From NCBI GenBank assembly GCA_036379955.1, contig DASVFR010000017.1, forward strand, positions 69,384 through 133,383: a DNA stretch of 64,000 nucleotides, given 5' to 3'. Every line of letters begins with the position of its first letter. Position 1 is the first letter of the stretch. Below, in pieces: positions 23,770 through 33,992 of this stretch. A program made the translations under genes and the position numbers. This DNA comes from VRUE01 sp036379955. Its GTDB lineage: Bacteria > Actinomycetota > Thermoleophilia > Solirubrobacterales > 70-9. Under the pieces are notes generated by a model that did not search any database, was not told the origin of the DNA, and saw nothing but the letters and a program-made list of their open reading frames with translations.

Positions 23770-25659
23770 CTACTCGTCGTAGACGACCGCCGCCGCGTCC
23801 CCGCCCGGGGCGGTGATCATCTCGACCACTCGCTGGGCAAGGTTAGCCTCGTCGCCGGCCAGCACCAGATCCTCCAGCGAGTTGAGGGTCGTCTCGACCC
23901 ACTCGAAGTCCAGCGGCGCGTCGCGGACGGCGCGGCGGATTCGCTTCGCCGCGGTCGGCTGCTCTTTCTCGCCGAAGCTGAACAGCTCCTCGTGCAGCTT
24001 CTCGCCGGGCCGCGGCTGGGTGAACTCGATCGCGACGTCGGCTTCGGGCTCGTAGCCGGCGAGGCGGATCATGTTGCGGGCGAGCTCGACTATCCGCACC
24101 GGCTCGCCCATGTCGAGGACGAAGACCTCGCCCCTGCCGGCGCCGATGTCGCCGGCGCGGATCACCAGCTGCACCGCCTCGGGGATCGTCATGAAGTAGC
24201 GGGTCATCTCGGGATGCGTGACCGTGACCGGGCCGCCGCGCTCGATCTGGCCGCGGAAGATCGGCACGACGCTGCCCGAGGAGTTGAGGACGTTGCCGAA
24301 GCGAACGCTGGCGAAGCGGGTGCCGGGGTGCTTGCTGCCCGCCGCCTCGACGATCCACTCGGCCATTGCCTTCGAGGCGCCCATCACCGTCTTCGGGTTG
24401 ACCGCCTTGTCGGTCGAGATCAGGACGAAGCGCTCGACCCCCGAGGCGGCCGCGGTCTCGGCCGTGATCCTCGTCGCGATCGCGTTGTTGCGGACCGCCT
24501 CCAGCGGGTTGGCCTCCATCAGCGGCACGTGCTTGTAGGCGGCGGCGTGGAAGACGACGCTGGGCTTGAAGCGCTGCATCGTCTCCAGCATCCTGCTCGC
24601 CTCCTTGCAGTCGGCGAGCACCGCCTCGACGCTGGTGAAGTGGCGCTCCTCGATCATCTCGCGGTCGATCTCGAAGAGGTTGTCCTCGGCATGGTCGACC
24701 ATCACCAGCAGGCGCGGGCCGACGCGGGCGATCTGGCGGCAGAGCTCCGAGCCGATCGAGCCGCCGGCGCCGGTGACGAGCACGATCCGATCGCGCAGGT
24801 AAGCGCCGACCCGGTCGAGCTCGACCACGATCGGGTCGCGGCCGAGCACGTCCTCGACCTGGACCTCGCGCAGCTGTTTGTTGAGCTGGACGCCGCCGCG
24901 CAGCAGCTCGAACACGGTCGGCAGCGTCCGCACCCGGATCTCGCGCTCGCGACAGGCGGCGACCACCTTGGCCCGCAGCGTCCCGGGCGCCGAGGGGATC
25001 GCGATCACGACCTCGTCGGGCCGCGTCTCGTCGAGGATCTCGGCGATCTTCTTGGTCGAGCCGAGCACCTTCAAGCCGCCCAACATGCGCATTCCCCGCT
25101 TGCGCGGGTCGTCGTCGACGAAGCCGATCGCGGTCGCGCCCAGGTCCGGGTTGAGCTGCAGCTCGCGCACGACCATCTGCCCGCCGGACCCAGCACCGAT
25201 TACGAGCACCTCGTGCTTGGGCACCCTCGCCGAGCGCGAGGGCCGCTCGACGATCAGGCGCACGGCGAGGCGTGCGCCGGTGATCAGCATCAGGGTGAGC
25301 AGGAAGTCCATCACCGCGACCGAGCGCGGCAGGGTGTGGGCGAAGGGACGGATGACGGTGAAGCCGACGACGAGGATCGCGCTGGCAACGGCGACCGCGC
25401 GGACGATCAGCAGGAAGTCGCGGCCGGTCACGTAGCGCCACCACTTCTGGTAGAGCCCGAAGGCGTAGAAGACGACGAGCTTGATCGCGATGACGATGCC
25501 GACCGACTGGGCGAAGAGAACCAGGTAGCGGTGCGGCAGGTCGCTGCGGTCGAGGAAGCGCAGGCGGAAGGCCAGGTAATAGGCGAGCGCCACGAGGGCG
25601 CCGTCGGCGCAGACCTGGAGGGCCCGGGTGCGGTAGACGGGATGGTTGAGCCAGCGCAT
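23770..25659 (-). CDS. CapD/PglF-like nucleotide-sugar 4,6-dehydratase (membrane)
   Basis: The 629-residue protein has four N-terminal membrane helices, a CoA-binding-like domain (EVLVIGAGSGGQMVVREL near residue 148) and a C-terminal SDR domain with VLVTGAGGSIGSELCRQI near residue 292 and STDKAVNPKTVMGASK near residue 412, where Met replaces the usual SDR Tyr as in the FlaA1/PglF group. It should dehydrate UDP-GlcNAc or a related sugar to a 4-keto-6-deoxy form. It is the first gene of the leftward operon; TAGAAT lies 11 bases before the ATG. Confidence 0.92.
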   Translation of the reverse strand: MRWLNHPVYRTRALQVCADGALVALAYYLAFRLRFLDRSDLPHRYLVLFAQSVGIVIAIKLVVFYAFGLYQKWWRYVTGRDFLLIVRAVAVASAILVVGFTVIRPFAHTLPRSVAVMDFLLTLMLITGARLAVRLIVERPSRSARVPKHEVLVIGAGSGGQMVVRELQLNPDLGATAIGFVDDDPRKRGMRMLGGLKVLGSTKKIAEILDETRPDEVVIAIPSAPGTLRAKVVAACREREIRVRTLPTVFELLRGGVQLNKQLREVQVEDVLGRDPIVVELDRVGAYLRDRIVLVTGAGGSIGSELCRQIARVGPRLLVMVDHAEDNLFEIDREMIEERHFTSVEAVLADCKEASRMLETMQRFKPSVVFHAAAYKHVPLMEANPLEAVRNNAIATRITAETAAASGVERFVLISTDKAVNPKTVMGASKAMAEWIVEAAGSKHPGTRFASVRFGNVLNSSGSVVPIFRGQIERGGPVTVTHPEMTRYFMTIPEAVQLVIRAGDIGAGRGEVFVLDMGEPVRIVELARNMIRLAGYEPEADVAIEFTQPRPGEKLHEELFSFGEKEQPTAAKRIRRAVRDAPLDFEWVETTLNSLEDLVLAGDEANLAQRVVEMITAPGGDAAAVVYDE

Positions 25660-25709
25660 CGAGCCCAGCGATTCTAGACGGCCCGACGCTCTAGGATGCG
25701 GGATTCGCG
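25660..25709. promoter_or_regulatory. divergent promoter region of capD-like and dedA-like genes
   Basis: Only 50 bases separate the two starts. On the minus strand TAGAAT ends 11 bases before the ATG of the CapD-like gene; on the plus strand TAGGAT (25692-25697) ends 12 bases before the ATG of the DedA-like gene. Both imply very short leaders. Confidence 0.4.
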
Positions 25710-26384
25710 ATGCTGCATCCCTTCCTCTACGCCGACCTCACCGGCCCGATCGTCGACTTCTGCGTCAACACGATCGAAGCCACCGGGCTCGTCGGAATCT
25801 TCCTGCTGATGGCGGCGGGGAGCGCCTGCATCCCGATCCCGAGCGAGGCGGTGATGCTGTTCGCCGGCTTCAGCGTCTCCAACGGCGATCAGTCGCTGCT
25901 CGGCGTGACGCTCGCGGGCCTGGCCGGCAACATGGCCGGCTCCTGGCTGACCTACGCGATCGGCTACTACGGCCGCGTCGACCTGCTCGAGAAGAACCGG
26001 CTGATCCACCTCAGCCCCTCGCGCCTGGCCTGGGTCGAGAGCTGGTTCGAGCGGCACGGGGACGCGACCGTCTTCATCGCCCGCCTGCTGCCGCTGGTGC
26101 GCGCCTTCATCTCGCTGCCGGCGGGCGTCGCCAAGATGCCGTTCTGGCGCTTCACCTGGCTCACCGCGCTCGGCTCGCTCCCCTGGGTCCTCGGCTTCGC
26201 CATCGCCGGGCGAGCGGTCGGCGACAACTGGGAAAGCCTGCGCGACCACCTGCAGATCTTCGACTACCTCGTCGTGGTCGCAATCGTCGGGCTCGTCGTC
26301 TACGCGATCGTCAAGCGGCGGCGCGGCGGCGGTCCGAAAGCCGAGGACGCGGCCGCCGAGGCCGTCGGCTCCCGCGGAGCTTGA
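25710..26384 (+). CDS. DedA family membrane protein
   Basis: The 224-residue protein matches the DedA (SNARE-associated) family, whose members act as lipid flippases, including for undecaprenyl phosphate. Signatures are GSACIPIPSEAVMLFAG near residue 36, GNMAGSWLTYAIGYYGR near residue 72, and FIARLLPLVRAFISLPAGV near residue 125, where the Arg and Pro are typical. The stop overlaps the TTG start of uppP (TTGA), so a carrier-lipid flippase candidate and the carrier pyrophosphatase are co-expressed, which supports a role in undecaprenyl phosphate recycling. Confidence 0.9.
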   Translation: MLHPFLYADLTGPIVDFCVNTIEATGLVGIFLLMAAGSACIPIPSEAVMLFAGFSVSNGDQSLLGVTLAGLAGNMAGSWLTYAIGYYGRVDLLEKNRLIHLSPSRLAWVESWFERHGDATVFIARLLPLVRAFISLPAGVAKMPFWRFTWLTALGSLPWVLGFAIAGRAVGDNWESLRDHLQIFDYLVVVAIVGLVVYAIVKRRRGGGPKAEDAAAEAVGSRGA

Positions 26385-27223
26385 GCGGCGGCGACGGGAG
26401 TCCGATCGCGGCCGGCAGAGCGGTCGCGCTGGGTCTCGTGCAGGGACCGGCAGAGCTGCTGCCGGTCTCCAGCTCCGCCCACATCGTCCTCGTGCCGTGG
26501 CTCGCCGGCTGGGACTGGGGAGAGATCGACCCCGAGGTGCGCAAGAGCTTCGAGGTCGCCCTGCACGCCGGCGCTGCCGCCGCGCTGCTGGTTGGCCAGC
26601 GGCGCTTGATCGCCGAAGAGCTGCGCGGGTTTGACCTGCGCGGCGCGGTCGTCCTCACCCTCTCCTTCGTTCCCGCGGCCCTGGTCGGCTACAAGCTGGA
26701 GCGGCCGATCGAGCGACGCCTGGGCGGGCCGCGGGCGACGGCGTTCGGCCTGCTGGCCGGAGCCGCGGCGATGCTGCTCGCCGACCGCCGACCGCAGCTG
26801 CGCGGGCGGGGCGGGGCGGGAGCCGCCGACGGACTCGCCCTCGGCCTCGCTCAGGCGACGGCGCTGGCGCCGGGTGTCTCGCGCAACGGCATCACCCTGG
26901 CGGCGGCGCGCTGGCGCGGCTTCTCGCGCGACCAGGCCAACCTGCTCTCGCGCACGATCGCCCTGCCGATCATCGTCGGCGCAACCCTGCTCAAGGGCGT
27001 GCGCCTCTCGCGGCGGGGCGTCGCGCCGCCGCTGCGTCGCTCGATGGCGCTCGGCGTCGCCGCCTCCTTCGCCTCGACCCTCGCCTCCCAGCGTTTGATC
27101 GGCCTGGTCGAGCGCGACCGGGCTCTGTGGCCGTACGCGGCCTACCGCGTGGGGCTGGCGGCTACGGTATTGGCGAAGCTGCGGCGGGGACCAATACAAC
27201 GACGAGGACCGGAGGGCCGATGA
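26381..27223 (+). CDS. uppP: undecaprenyl-diphosphatase
   Basis: UppP (BacA) removes a phosphate from undecaprenyl diphosphate at the membrane to regenerate the carrier lipid. The 280-residue protein shows GLVQGPAELLPVSSSAHI near residue 14 and APGVSRNGITLAAARWRG near residue 165; the common motif is PGxSRSG, and here Asn replaces the second Ser. Eight hydrophobic segments are present. TTG 26381 overlaps the DedA stop and the gene's stop overlaps the next ATG, so this is a tight three-gene operon. Confidence 0.92.
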   Translation: MSGGDGSPIAAGRAVALGLVQGPAELLPVSSSAHIVLVPWLAGWDWGEIDPEVRKSFEVALHAGAAAALLVGQRRLIAEELRGFDLRGAVVLTLSFVPAALVGYKLERPIERRLGGPRATAFGLLAGAAAMLLADRRPQLRGRGGAGAADGLALGLAQATALAPGVSRNGITLAAARWRGFSRDQANLLSRTIALPIIVGATLLKGVRLSRRGVAPPLRRSMALGVAASFASTLASQRLIGLVERDRALWPYAAYRVGLAATVLAKLRRGPIQRRGPEGR

Positions 27224-27582
27224 TCACCAAGACAGACTTCATAGGGATTCCGTCCCGCGACGCGGAGCGCTCGCGAGCCTTCTACGTCGAGACCCTCGGG
27301 CTGCAACCCGACGAGCACGGGCGATTCGAGTTCTGGGCTGGCGAGACCTGCTTCGGCATCTGGGAGCCGGAGAAGATGGGGATGGAGTTCGCGCCACAGA
27401 AGAACGCCCACCCGGCGCTGCACGTCGACGATGTCGCTGCGGCGCGGGCGGAGCTCGAAGCGAAGGGGGTCGGGTTCGCAGGAGAGACGTTCGACACCGG
27501 CGTCTGCCACATGGCCTTCTTCACCGACCCCGACGGCAACGATCTGATGCTGCACCGTCGCTACGCGCCGGTGGGTGGCTGA
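27220..27582 (+). CDS. VOC superfamily (glyoxalase/dioxygenase-like) protein
   Basis: The 120-residue protein has one VOC module pair: FIGIPSRDAERSRAFYVETLG at the N-terminus (21 residues, abbreviated in meaning to the first beta-alpha unit) and HMAFFTDPDGNDLMLHRRY at the end. The family includes glyoxalases, dioxygenases and resistance proteins, and the substrate cannot be assigned. ATG 27220 overlaps the uppP stop (ATGA). It is followed after 22 bases by purM. Confidence 0.85.
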   Translation: MITKTDFIGIPSRDAERSRAFYVETLGLQPDEHGRFEFWAGETCFGIWEPEKMGMEFAPQKNAHPALHVDDVAAARAELEAKGVGFAGETFDTGVCHMAFFTDPDGNDLMLHRRYAPVGG

Positions 27583-27604
27583 CGCTGCTGAAAGAATCGG
27601 GCGC

Positions 27605-28615
<1,011 letters not shown>

Positions 28616-28637
28616 GTTCCACTTTTTACAACCATAG

Positions 28638-28643
28638 TAGACT
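28638..28643 (+). promoter_or_regulatory. candidate -10 (TAGACT) for a leaderless PadR-like transcript
   Basis: TAGACT ends seven bases before the GTG at 28651. The same hexamer and spacing precede jag at 54339. Confidence 0.45.
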
Positions 28644-28650
28644 TAGTGGG

Positions 28651-28983
28651 GTGCGGAAGCAGAGGCGGATCAGCGACGAGGCAGCGGTTGTGCTTGCCCT
28701 CTTCCTTTCGACCCCGGAGAAGAGTCGCTACGGACGCGAGATCGTCATCGAAACCGGGATCAAGTCGGGCTCCCTCTACCCCATCTTGCAGCGCTTTGAA
28801 GACCGCGACCTACTGGAATCCTCTTGGGAGGAGCTGGAGCAAGCGGTTGCCGACAAACGACGGCCTCGGCGTCTCTACCGCCTGCGTATAAAGAGCACGG
28901 AGCGAGCAGAGGAGCTGCTCGACGAGTGGCGCCGGGAGGGTGCGGGGAGCCGCACAAGGATCGGACGGGAGCTTCCGGCATGA
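28651..28983 (+). CDS. PadR family transcriptional regulator
   Basis: The 110-residue protein has the PadR winged-helix layout: AVVLALFLSTPEKSRYGREI, then GIKSGSLYPILQRFEDRDLL near residue 36, which is the recognition helix and wing, and a basic RRPRRLYRLR wing near residue 70. PadR proteins are local repressors that often control a membrane protein encoded next door. The next gene, with an overlapping ATGA, encodes such a membrane protein. The GTG start follows TAGACT by seven bases. Confidence 0.85.
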   Translation: MRKQRRISDEAAVVLALFLSTPEKSRYGREIVIETGIKSGSLYPILQRFEDRDLLESSWEELEQAVADKRRPRRLYRLRIKSTERAEELLDEWRREGAGSRTRIGRELPA

Positions 28984-29573
28984 GCGTCCCCCCCTGGCTC
29001 TGGCCGCTCGCAGTCGTGGCTCTCTGGCTCCTCGCTGGCCTGCTCAAAGCAATAAGGGACGCCCTTGCAGAGAGAGCTGCGGGTTGGCTCCTGCCCGCAG
29101 GTCAGCCGCTGACCTTTCGCCTTGCGCAGCTGATGGCGATCCTAGCCAGGGCTCTCGCGCCGCGGAAGACGATTCGCTTCGACCTCGAGGTCGGCCGCTT
29201 TCCCTTCCCGATCGTGCTGCTCCGCGAACAATGGGCCGGACCGGATGGGGCAATCGAGGAGCTGCGCGAGGATCTGAAAGCTGGACGGCGGATGCTCAAG
29301 CCTTTGTCTCTGATTGCTCCTCTCTTTCCCCGGGCATTGCAACTTCACGCTCGAAACGCGTTCGCGCTCCTCCGCTGTTTGCTCTGGTCACCGACAAGCG
29401 TGGTCGGCTTTTGCTTCCTATTGGCCGTTTTGCCGCCGATCGTCTGGCTGCTGTCCCGTGGACTCAAAGCAATGCACAAACGTGAACAGCGTCGCCAGCG
29501 TGTAGACCGGGAACGGCAGGAAGCCAAGTTGCAAGAACTCGCTCGTGCCGAGCGAGAAGCCACGGTGCGATAG
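28980..29573 (+). CDS. hypothetical membrane protein coupled to a PadR regulator
   Basis: I do not recognise a family for this 197-residue protein. It has a hydrophobic N-terminus (LWPLAVVALWLLAGLL, residues 6-21), a hydrophobic segment near residue 140 (VVGFCFLLAVLPPIVWLL) and a highly charged C-terminal helix (KREQRRQRVDRERQEAK). The PadR neighbour and the ATGA overlap resemble pairs in which the regulator controls a membrane partner. Codon use looks slightly less GC-biased than in neighbours, which could mean acquisition, but this is weak. Confidence 0.65.
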   Translation: MSVPPWLWPLAVVALWLLAGLLKAIRDALAERAAGWLLPAGQPLTFRLAQLMAILARALAPRKTIRFDLEVGRFPFPIVLLREQWAGPDGAIEELREDLKAGRRMLKPLSLIAPLFPRALQLHARNAFALLRCLLWSPTSVVGFCFLLAVLPPIVWLLSRGLKAMHKREQRRQRVDRERQEAKLQELARAEREATVR

Positions 29574-29615
29574 AGAGCCTCTATCCCCACCGTGCCCGAC
29601 AATGTGCGCAGCTAG

Positions 29616-31127
29616 ATGGAGGCACGACCCTCAAGCGCGATGATCGGCACCGTGCTCTCCGGCCGCTACCGGCTGGAGGCGAAGCTCGGCAGCGGCGGCA
29701 TGTCGACCGTCTACCTGGCGCGTGACCAGACGCTCGACCGCCAGGTCGCGGTCAAGGTGATGCACCGCGAGATGTCCGAGCAGGCGGACCAGATCGAGCG
29801 CTTCCGCCAGGAGGCCCGGTCCGTTGCCAAGATCTCGCATCCCAACGTCGTCTCGGTCATCGACGCCGGCGAGGACGGCGGCCACCCCTACATCGTCTTC
29901 GAGTACGTCGAGGGCGAGACCCTGAAGCAGCGGATCGCCCGTGACGGCGCGCTTGACTCCCAGGAGGCGATCGCCTACGCGATCGAGATCGCCCGCGGGC
30001 TCTCCGTCGCCCACGCCCGCAACATGGTCCACCGCGACATCAAGCCACAGAACGTCCTGATCGACGCCGAGGGCAGGGCGAAGCTGACCGACTTCGGCAT
30101 CTCGCGTCAACTGGAGCAGGACGGGATGACGGCGACCGGGCGCGTGCTCGGCACCACCGACTACGTCTCGCCCGAGCAGGCGATGGGGCGCCAGGTCGAC
30201 CCCCGCTCCGACGTCTACTCGCTCGGCGTCGTCCTCTACGAGATGCTGCTCGGCCAGGTTCCCTTCCAGGCCGACAGCCAGGTCGGGGTGGCGATGAAGC
30301 ACGTCAACGAGGAGCTGCCCGACGTGCAGCGGCGCCGGCCGGAGCTCTCGGCGGCGGTGGCGCTCGTGGTCGAGCGCTCGACCGCCAAGGACCCGGCCGA
30401 GCGCTACCAGGACGTCGGCGAGATGATCGACGACCTCTCGACCGCGCTCGAAGTCGAGGTGGCGCGAGCCGGCTCGACTGCGGGCGGGGCTACCGCCGTG
30501 CTCGACGCGGTGCCACCGCCGAAGCGCGAGCTCTCAAGCCGGCGGCGCTGGAGCTGGGTCACGGTCCTCGCCGTCCTGCTGGTCGCCGGCGGCGCGCTGG
30601 CCGCGGTGAAGCTGATCTCCGACGGCGCCGGGGGAGGCGGCGCCGAGAAGGGCAAGGGCACACCGGTTGCGATCGAATCGGCGACCGACTACGACCCGGA
30701 GGGCGACGGCGAAGAGGTCGGCAGCAAGGTCGGCCTGGTCAAGGACGGCAACCCCACCGGCACCGCCTGGGAAACCGAGCACTACGACTCCGAAACCTTC
30801 GCCGGCACCAAGACCGGGCCCGATCCCGGCGTCGGCGTCTACGTGACGACCACCTCGCCGGCACGGCCCCAGAAGATGATCGTCCGCACCCCGACCCCCG
30901 GCTGGGACGCCCAGGTCTTCGCCGCCGTTTCCGGCCCCCCCGAAGGAATCGACGAATGGGGCGAACCCGTCGGCATCGCCGTCGGCGCCTCGTCGACCGA
31001 GGAAATCGATCTAACCGTTCCCTCCCCGGCCAAGTACTTCCTGCTCTGGTTCAACAAGGCCTCCGAAGCCCGCGACCAACCCGGCCGCTACCAGGTCGAG
31101 ATCAGCGACATCGAGCTGCTGCGGTGA
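29616..31127 (+). CDS. transmembrane Ser/Thr protein kinase with a discoidin-like external domain
   Basis: The 503-residue protein has a Hanks-type kinase domain (about residues 18-275): glycine loop LGSGGMSTVYLA, catalytic VHRDIKPQNVLI, DFGISR and SPEQAMGRQVDPRSDVYSLG. One membrane helix is near residues 312-332, and the external domain starts with ATDYDPEGDGEEVGSKV near residue 355, a pattern I associate with discoidin-like or carbohydrate-binding sensor domains rather than PASTA. It may sense a wall or glycan ligand. It converges on ddl. The start is ATG 29616, with ATG 29640 as an alternative. Confidence 0.92.
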   Translation: MEARPSSAMIGTVLSGRYRLEAKLGSGGMSTVYLARDQTLDRQVAVKVMHREMSEQADQIERFRQEARSVAKISHPNVVSVIDAGEDGGHPYIVFEYVEGETLKQRIARDGALDSQEAIAYAIEIARGLSVAHARNMVHRDIKPQNVLIDAEGRAKLTDFGISRQLEQDGMTATGRVLGTTDYVSPEQAMGRQVDPRSDVYSLGVVLYEMLLGQVPFQADSQVGVAMKHVNEELPDVQRRRPELSAAVALVVERSTAKDPAERYQDVGEMIDDLSTALEVEVARAGSTAGGATAVLDAVPPPKRELSSRRRWSWVTVLAVLLVAGGALAAVKLISDGAGGGGAEKGKGTPVAIESATDYDPEGDGEEVGSKVGLVKDGNPTGTAWETEHYDSETFAGTKTGPDPGVGVYVTTTSPARPQKMIVRTPTPGWDAQVFAAVSGPPEGIDEWGEPVGIAVGASSTEEIDLTVPSPAKYFLLWFNKASEARDQPGRYQVEISDIELLR

Positions 31128-31134
31128 GCTTTGC

Positions 31135-32100
31135 TCAGAACTCGTACGCCCGTGCCCGCTCGTGGCGCTCGACCGCCAACCGCACCAAGCGGTTGCATAG
31201 CGCCGGGTACTCGATCCCGCTGGCCTCCCAGAGCTTGGCGTAGACGCTGGTCTGGGTGAAGCCGGGGATGGTGTTGATCTCGTTGACGAGAATCGGGCCG
31301 GCCGGGTCGACGAAGAAGTCGCAGCGGGCGAGGCCGGAGCAGCCGCCGAGCTCGAAGGCGCGCACGGCGAGGTCGCGGACGCGGTCGAGCTGCTCGTCGT
31401 CGATCGGGGCGGGGACGACGAGCTTCATGCCGCCCTCGCGGTACTTGGTCTCGTAGTCGTACCACTTGCCGTCGGCGACGACCTCGCCCGGCGTCGAGGC
31501 CTTGACCGGCTCGTTGCCGAGCAGCGAGCACTCGATCTCGCGGCCGGCGGCGTGGGCCTCGACGATCACCCGCGGATCGTGGCGACGAGCCAGCTCGACC
31601 GCGTCATCGAGCTCGGCGACCGACTCGACGCGGCTGATGCCGACGCTGGAGCCGAGGCGGGAGGGCTTGACCCAGAGCGGCGCGCCCAGCGCCTCGCAGC
31701 GCTCCCGCCAGCCCGGCTCGCCGACGGCGACGAAATCGACCTGGGGCAGGCCGGCCTGGGCGAAGAGTCGCTTCAGCGTCAGCTTGTCCATGCAGATCGC
31801 CGAGGAGAGGACGTCGGAGCCGACGTAGGGGACGTCGAGCCACTCGAGCACCCCCTGCACGCTGCCGTCCTCCCCGAACGGGCCGTGCAGTGCGGGAAAG
31901 GCGACCTGCGCTCCCTGCAGCCCCTCCCCCGGAACCAGCGCGACGGGCGAGCCCTCGACGCTCCAGGACCCCTGGCGCGAGATCTTCACCGCGACCGGCT
32001 CGTGACCGGCCCGCTCGAGGCCGCGAGCCACCGCCTCTCCGGAGCGCAGCGATACCTCGTGCTCGGAGGAGCGGCCGCCACTGAGGACGGCGACCCTCAT
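31135..32100 (-). CDS. ddl: D-alanine--D-alanine ligase (first of two)
   Basis: Ddl joins two D-alanines for peptidoglycan precursors. The 321-residue protein has VLSGGRSSEHEVSLRSG at the start, FPALHGPFGEDGSVQGVLE near residue 70, WVKPSRLGSSVGISRV near residue 145 and VNEINTIPGFTQTS near residue 275. ATG 32100 overlaps the stop of the PASTA kinase gene (ATGA), so ddl ends the fhaA-fhaB-pstP-rodA-pbpA-pknB operon. A second ddl-like gene lies at 57919. Placement downstream of pknB is unlike the Mycobacterium version of this operon. Confidence 0.93.
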   Translation of the reverse strand: MRVAVLSGGRSSEHEVSLRSGEAVARGLERAGHEPVAVKISRQGSWSVEGSPVALVPGEGLQGAQVAFPALHGPFGEDGSVQGVLEWLDVPYVGSDVLSSAICMDKLTLKRLFAQAGLPQVDFVAVGEPGWRERCEALGAPLWVKPSRLGSSVGISRVESVAELDDAVELARRHDPRVIVEAHAAGREIECSLLGNEPVKASTPGEVVADGKWYDYETKYREGGMKLVVPAPIDDEQLDRVRDLAVRAFELGGCSGLARCDFFVDPAGPILVNEINTIPGFTQTSVYAKLWEASGIEYPALCNRLVRLAVERHERARAYEF

Positions 32101-33980
32101 TCGCCTTCTCCGGCTTCCGGTTCGACCGCTCCGGCGGCTCGCTTGCCGACCACCAGGGTCACGCTCGAGCCCGGCTTGACTTCCGCGCCCGGCGGCGGGA
32201 ACTGATCGGTGACGCGGCCGACCTGCGCTTCGACTTCGGTCTCCTGTTCGGAGACGGTCGGCTTGAGGCCGGCGGCGCGCACTTCTTCCACCGCTTCGGC
32301 CCGCAGCTTGCCGATCGCGTTCGGCACGGTCGCCGTTTCTTCGCCTTTGGAGACGACGATCGAGACCGTCGAGCCGGGCGGCAGCTGCGAGCCCGCGCTC
32401 GGCGCTTGCGAGATCACCTGTCCCGCCGGTTCGGAGCTCTCGCGTTCTTCGACGCTGGGCACGAAGCCGCGGCCGCGGATCTGCTGCACGGCGACGCTGC
32501 GCTGCGTGCCGACCAGGACCGGCACCTTTGCCAGCTTCGGCCCGCTCGACACTCGCAGCAGGACTTCGGTTCCGCGTTCGGCGGTCTGGCCGCCCGAAGG
32601 CTGCGAGTTGACCACCCGCCCTTCTTCGATCTTTTCGGAGTGCACGAGCTCGACCTTCGGGTCGAAGCCGGCGTCTTTCAGCGCTGCTTCGGCTTCGGTC
32701 CGCGTCAGGCCGGCAGTGGACGGAACCTTGGCGCTGCCCGGCCCGGCGCTCACCGTCAGGTCCACCTTCGGCTTCGAACAGAAGAAGTTGAGGAAAGCGC
32801 AATCGAGCGCCGCTTCGTCGGCGGGCGGCGAGGCGGCCGGGTCCTGCTCGAGCACCGTGCTGGGCGGCGCTTCGCGCTGCACGCGGCGGATCTCCCCGAT
32901 CTTGAAGCCGTCTTCGCGCAGCAGCGAGATCGCGGTGCTTTCCGGGCTGCCGGTGACGTTCGGCACTTCGGTGGTGGTGTCGCGCGTGAGCGCCAATCCC
33001 AACAGGACGCCGATTACGACCGCGGCGGCGATCAGCGCCCAGATCAGCCGTCGACGTTTGCGCTCCTCGTCTTCGTAGCCCTCGGCCACCGGCTCCTCCG
33101 GGATCGCCACTATCGGCGGCAGCGGAGCGAAGGCGGCGGTGCCGCTCATCCCGCCGCCGGGGTCCTTGAGCGCCGCGTCGAGGGCCGCGATGAAGGCGTC
33201 GGCGCTCTGGAAGCGCTGCCCGGGGTCCTTCTCCAGGGCGCGCATCACGACCGCGTCGAGGGCCGGTGAGATCTGCGGATTGATCGTGCTCGGTCGCTGC
33301 GGCGCCTGCGCGACCTGCTTCATCGCCACGGCGACCGCCGAGTCGGCTTCGAAGGGGACGCGGCGCGTCAGCGCCTCGTAGAGCATCACGCCGATCGAGT
33401 AGAGGTCTGAGACCGCGGTGACTTCCTGGCCCTGGGCCTGCTCGGGCGAGAGATAGTGGGGCGTGCCCATCACCGCCCCCGCCTGGGTGATCTCCGAGAC
33501 GCCGGCGCGGGCGATGCCGAAGTCGGTCACGGTCGCCTTGCCCTCGACGTCGACGATCACGTTCTGCGGCTTCAGATCGCGGTGGACGACGCCGTGGCGG
33601 TGGGCGAAGCGAGCGCCCTCGAGCACCTGGCGGATCAGGCGCACCGCCCCGTCCGGAGCCAGCCCGGCGTCGATCAGCTCCTTCAGCGTGCGGCCCTGTA
33701 GGTACTGCATCGCGATGTAGTAGGTGCCTTCGACCTCGCCGCGGTCGTAGACGGAGACCACGTTGGGGTGCTGCAGGCCCGCGGCCGCCTCGGCCTCCAA
33801 CCGGAAGCGCTCGACGAATTCGCGGTCCTGGGCAAAGCGGGAGTGCAGCACCTTGAGCGCCACCTGGCGCTGCAGATGGCGGTCCTCGGCCAGCCAGACG
33901 TCGGCCATCCCCCCGGCGCCGATGCGCTCGAGGACCTGGTACCGCTCGTCGACGATGCTGCCCTGGCTGACGTCAGGCAC
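32097..33980 (-). CDS. pknB: PASTA-domain Ser/Thr protein kinase
   Basis: The 627-residue protein has a kinase domain (about 12-270: GAGGMADVWLAED, VVHRDLKPQNVIV, DFGIARA), a membrane helix near residues 312-334, and four PASTA repeats beginning near EVPNVTG, AKVPSTAG, AKVPVLVG and ATVPNAIG. PASTA kinases bind muropeptides or lipid II and control growth and division. The first PASTA unit contains an unusual insert with two cysteines (CAFLNFFC) near residue 407. The start is GTG 33980. The gene sits between pbpA and ddl, in the usual growth operon. Confidence 0.95.
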   Translation of the reverse strand: MPDVSQGSIVDERYQVLERIGAGGMADVWLAEDRHLQRQVALKVLHSRFAQDREFVERFRLEAEAAAGLQHPNVVSVYDRGEVEGTYYIAMQYLQGRTLKELIDAGLAPDGAVRLIRQVLEGARFAHRHGVVHRDLKPQNVIVDVEGKATVTDFGIARAGVSEITQAGAVMGTPHYLSPEQAQGQEVTAVSDLYSIGVMLYEALTRRVPFEADSAVAVAMKQVAQAPQRPSTINPQISPALDAVVMRALEKDPGQRFQSADAFIAALDAALKDPGGGMSGTAAFAPLPPIVAIPEEPVAEGYEDEERKRRRLIWALIAAAVVIGVLLGLALTRDTTTEVPNVTGSPESTAISLLREDGFKIGEIRRVQREAPPSTVLEQDPAASPPADEAALDCAFLNFFCSKPKVDLTVSAGPGSAKVPSTAGLTRTEAEAALKDAGFDPKVELVHSEKIEEGRVVNSQPSGGQTAERGTEVLLRVSSGPKLAKVPVLVGTQRSVAVQQIRGRGFVPSVEERESSEPAGQVISQAPSAGSQLPPGSTVSIVVSKGEETATVPNAIGKLRAEAVEEVRAAGLKPTVSEQETEVEAQVGRVTDQFPPPGAEVKPGSSVTLVVGKRAAGAVEPEAGEGE

Positions 33981-33992
33981 GGCGGCAGTCTC

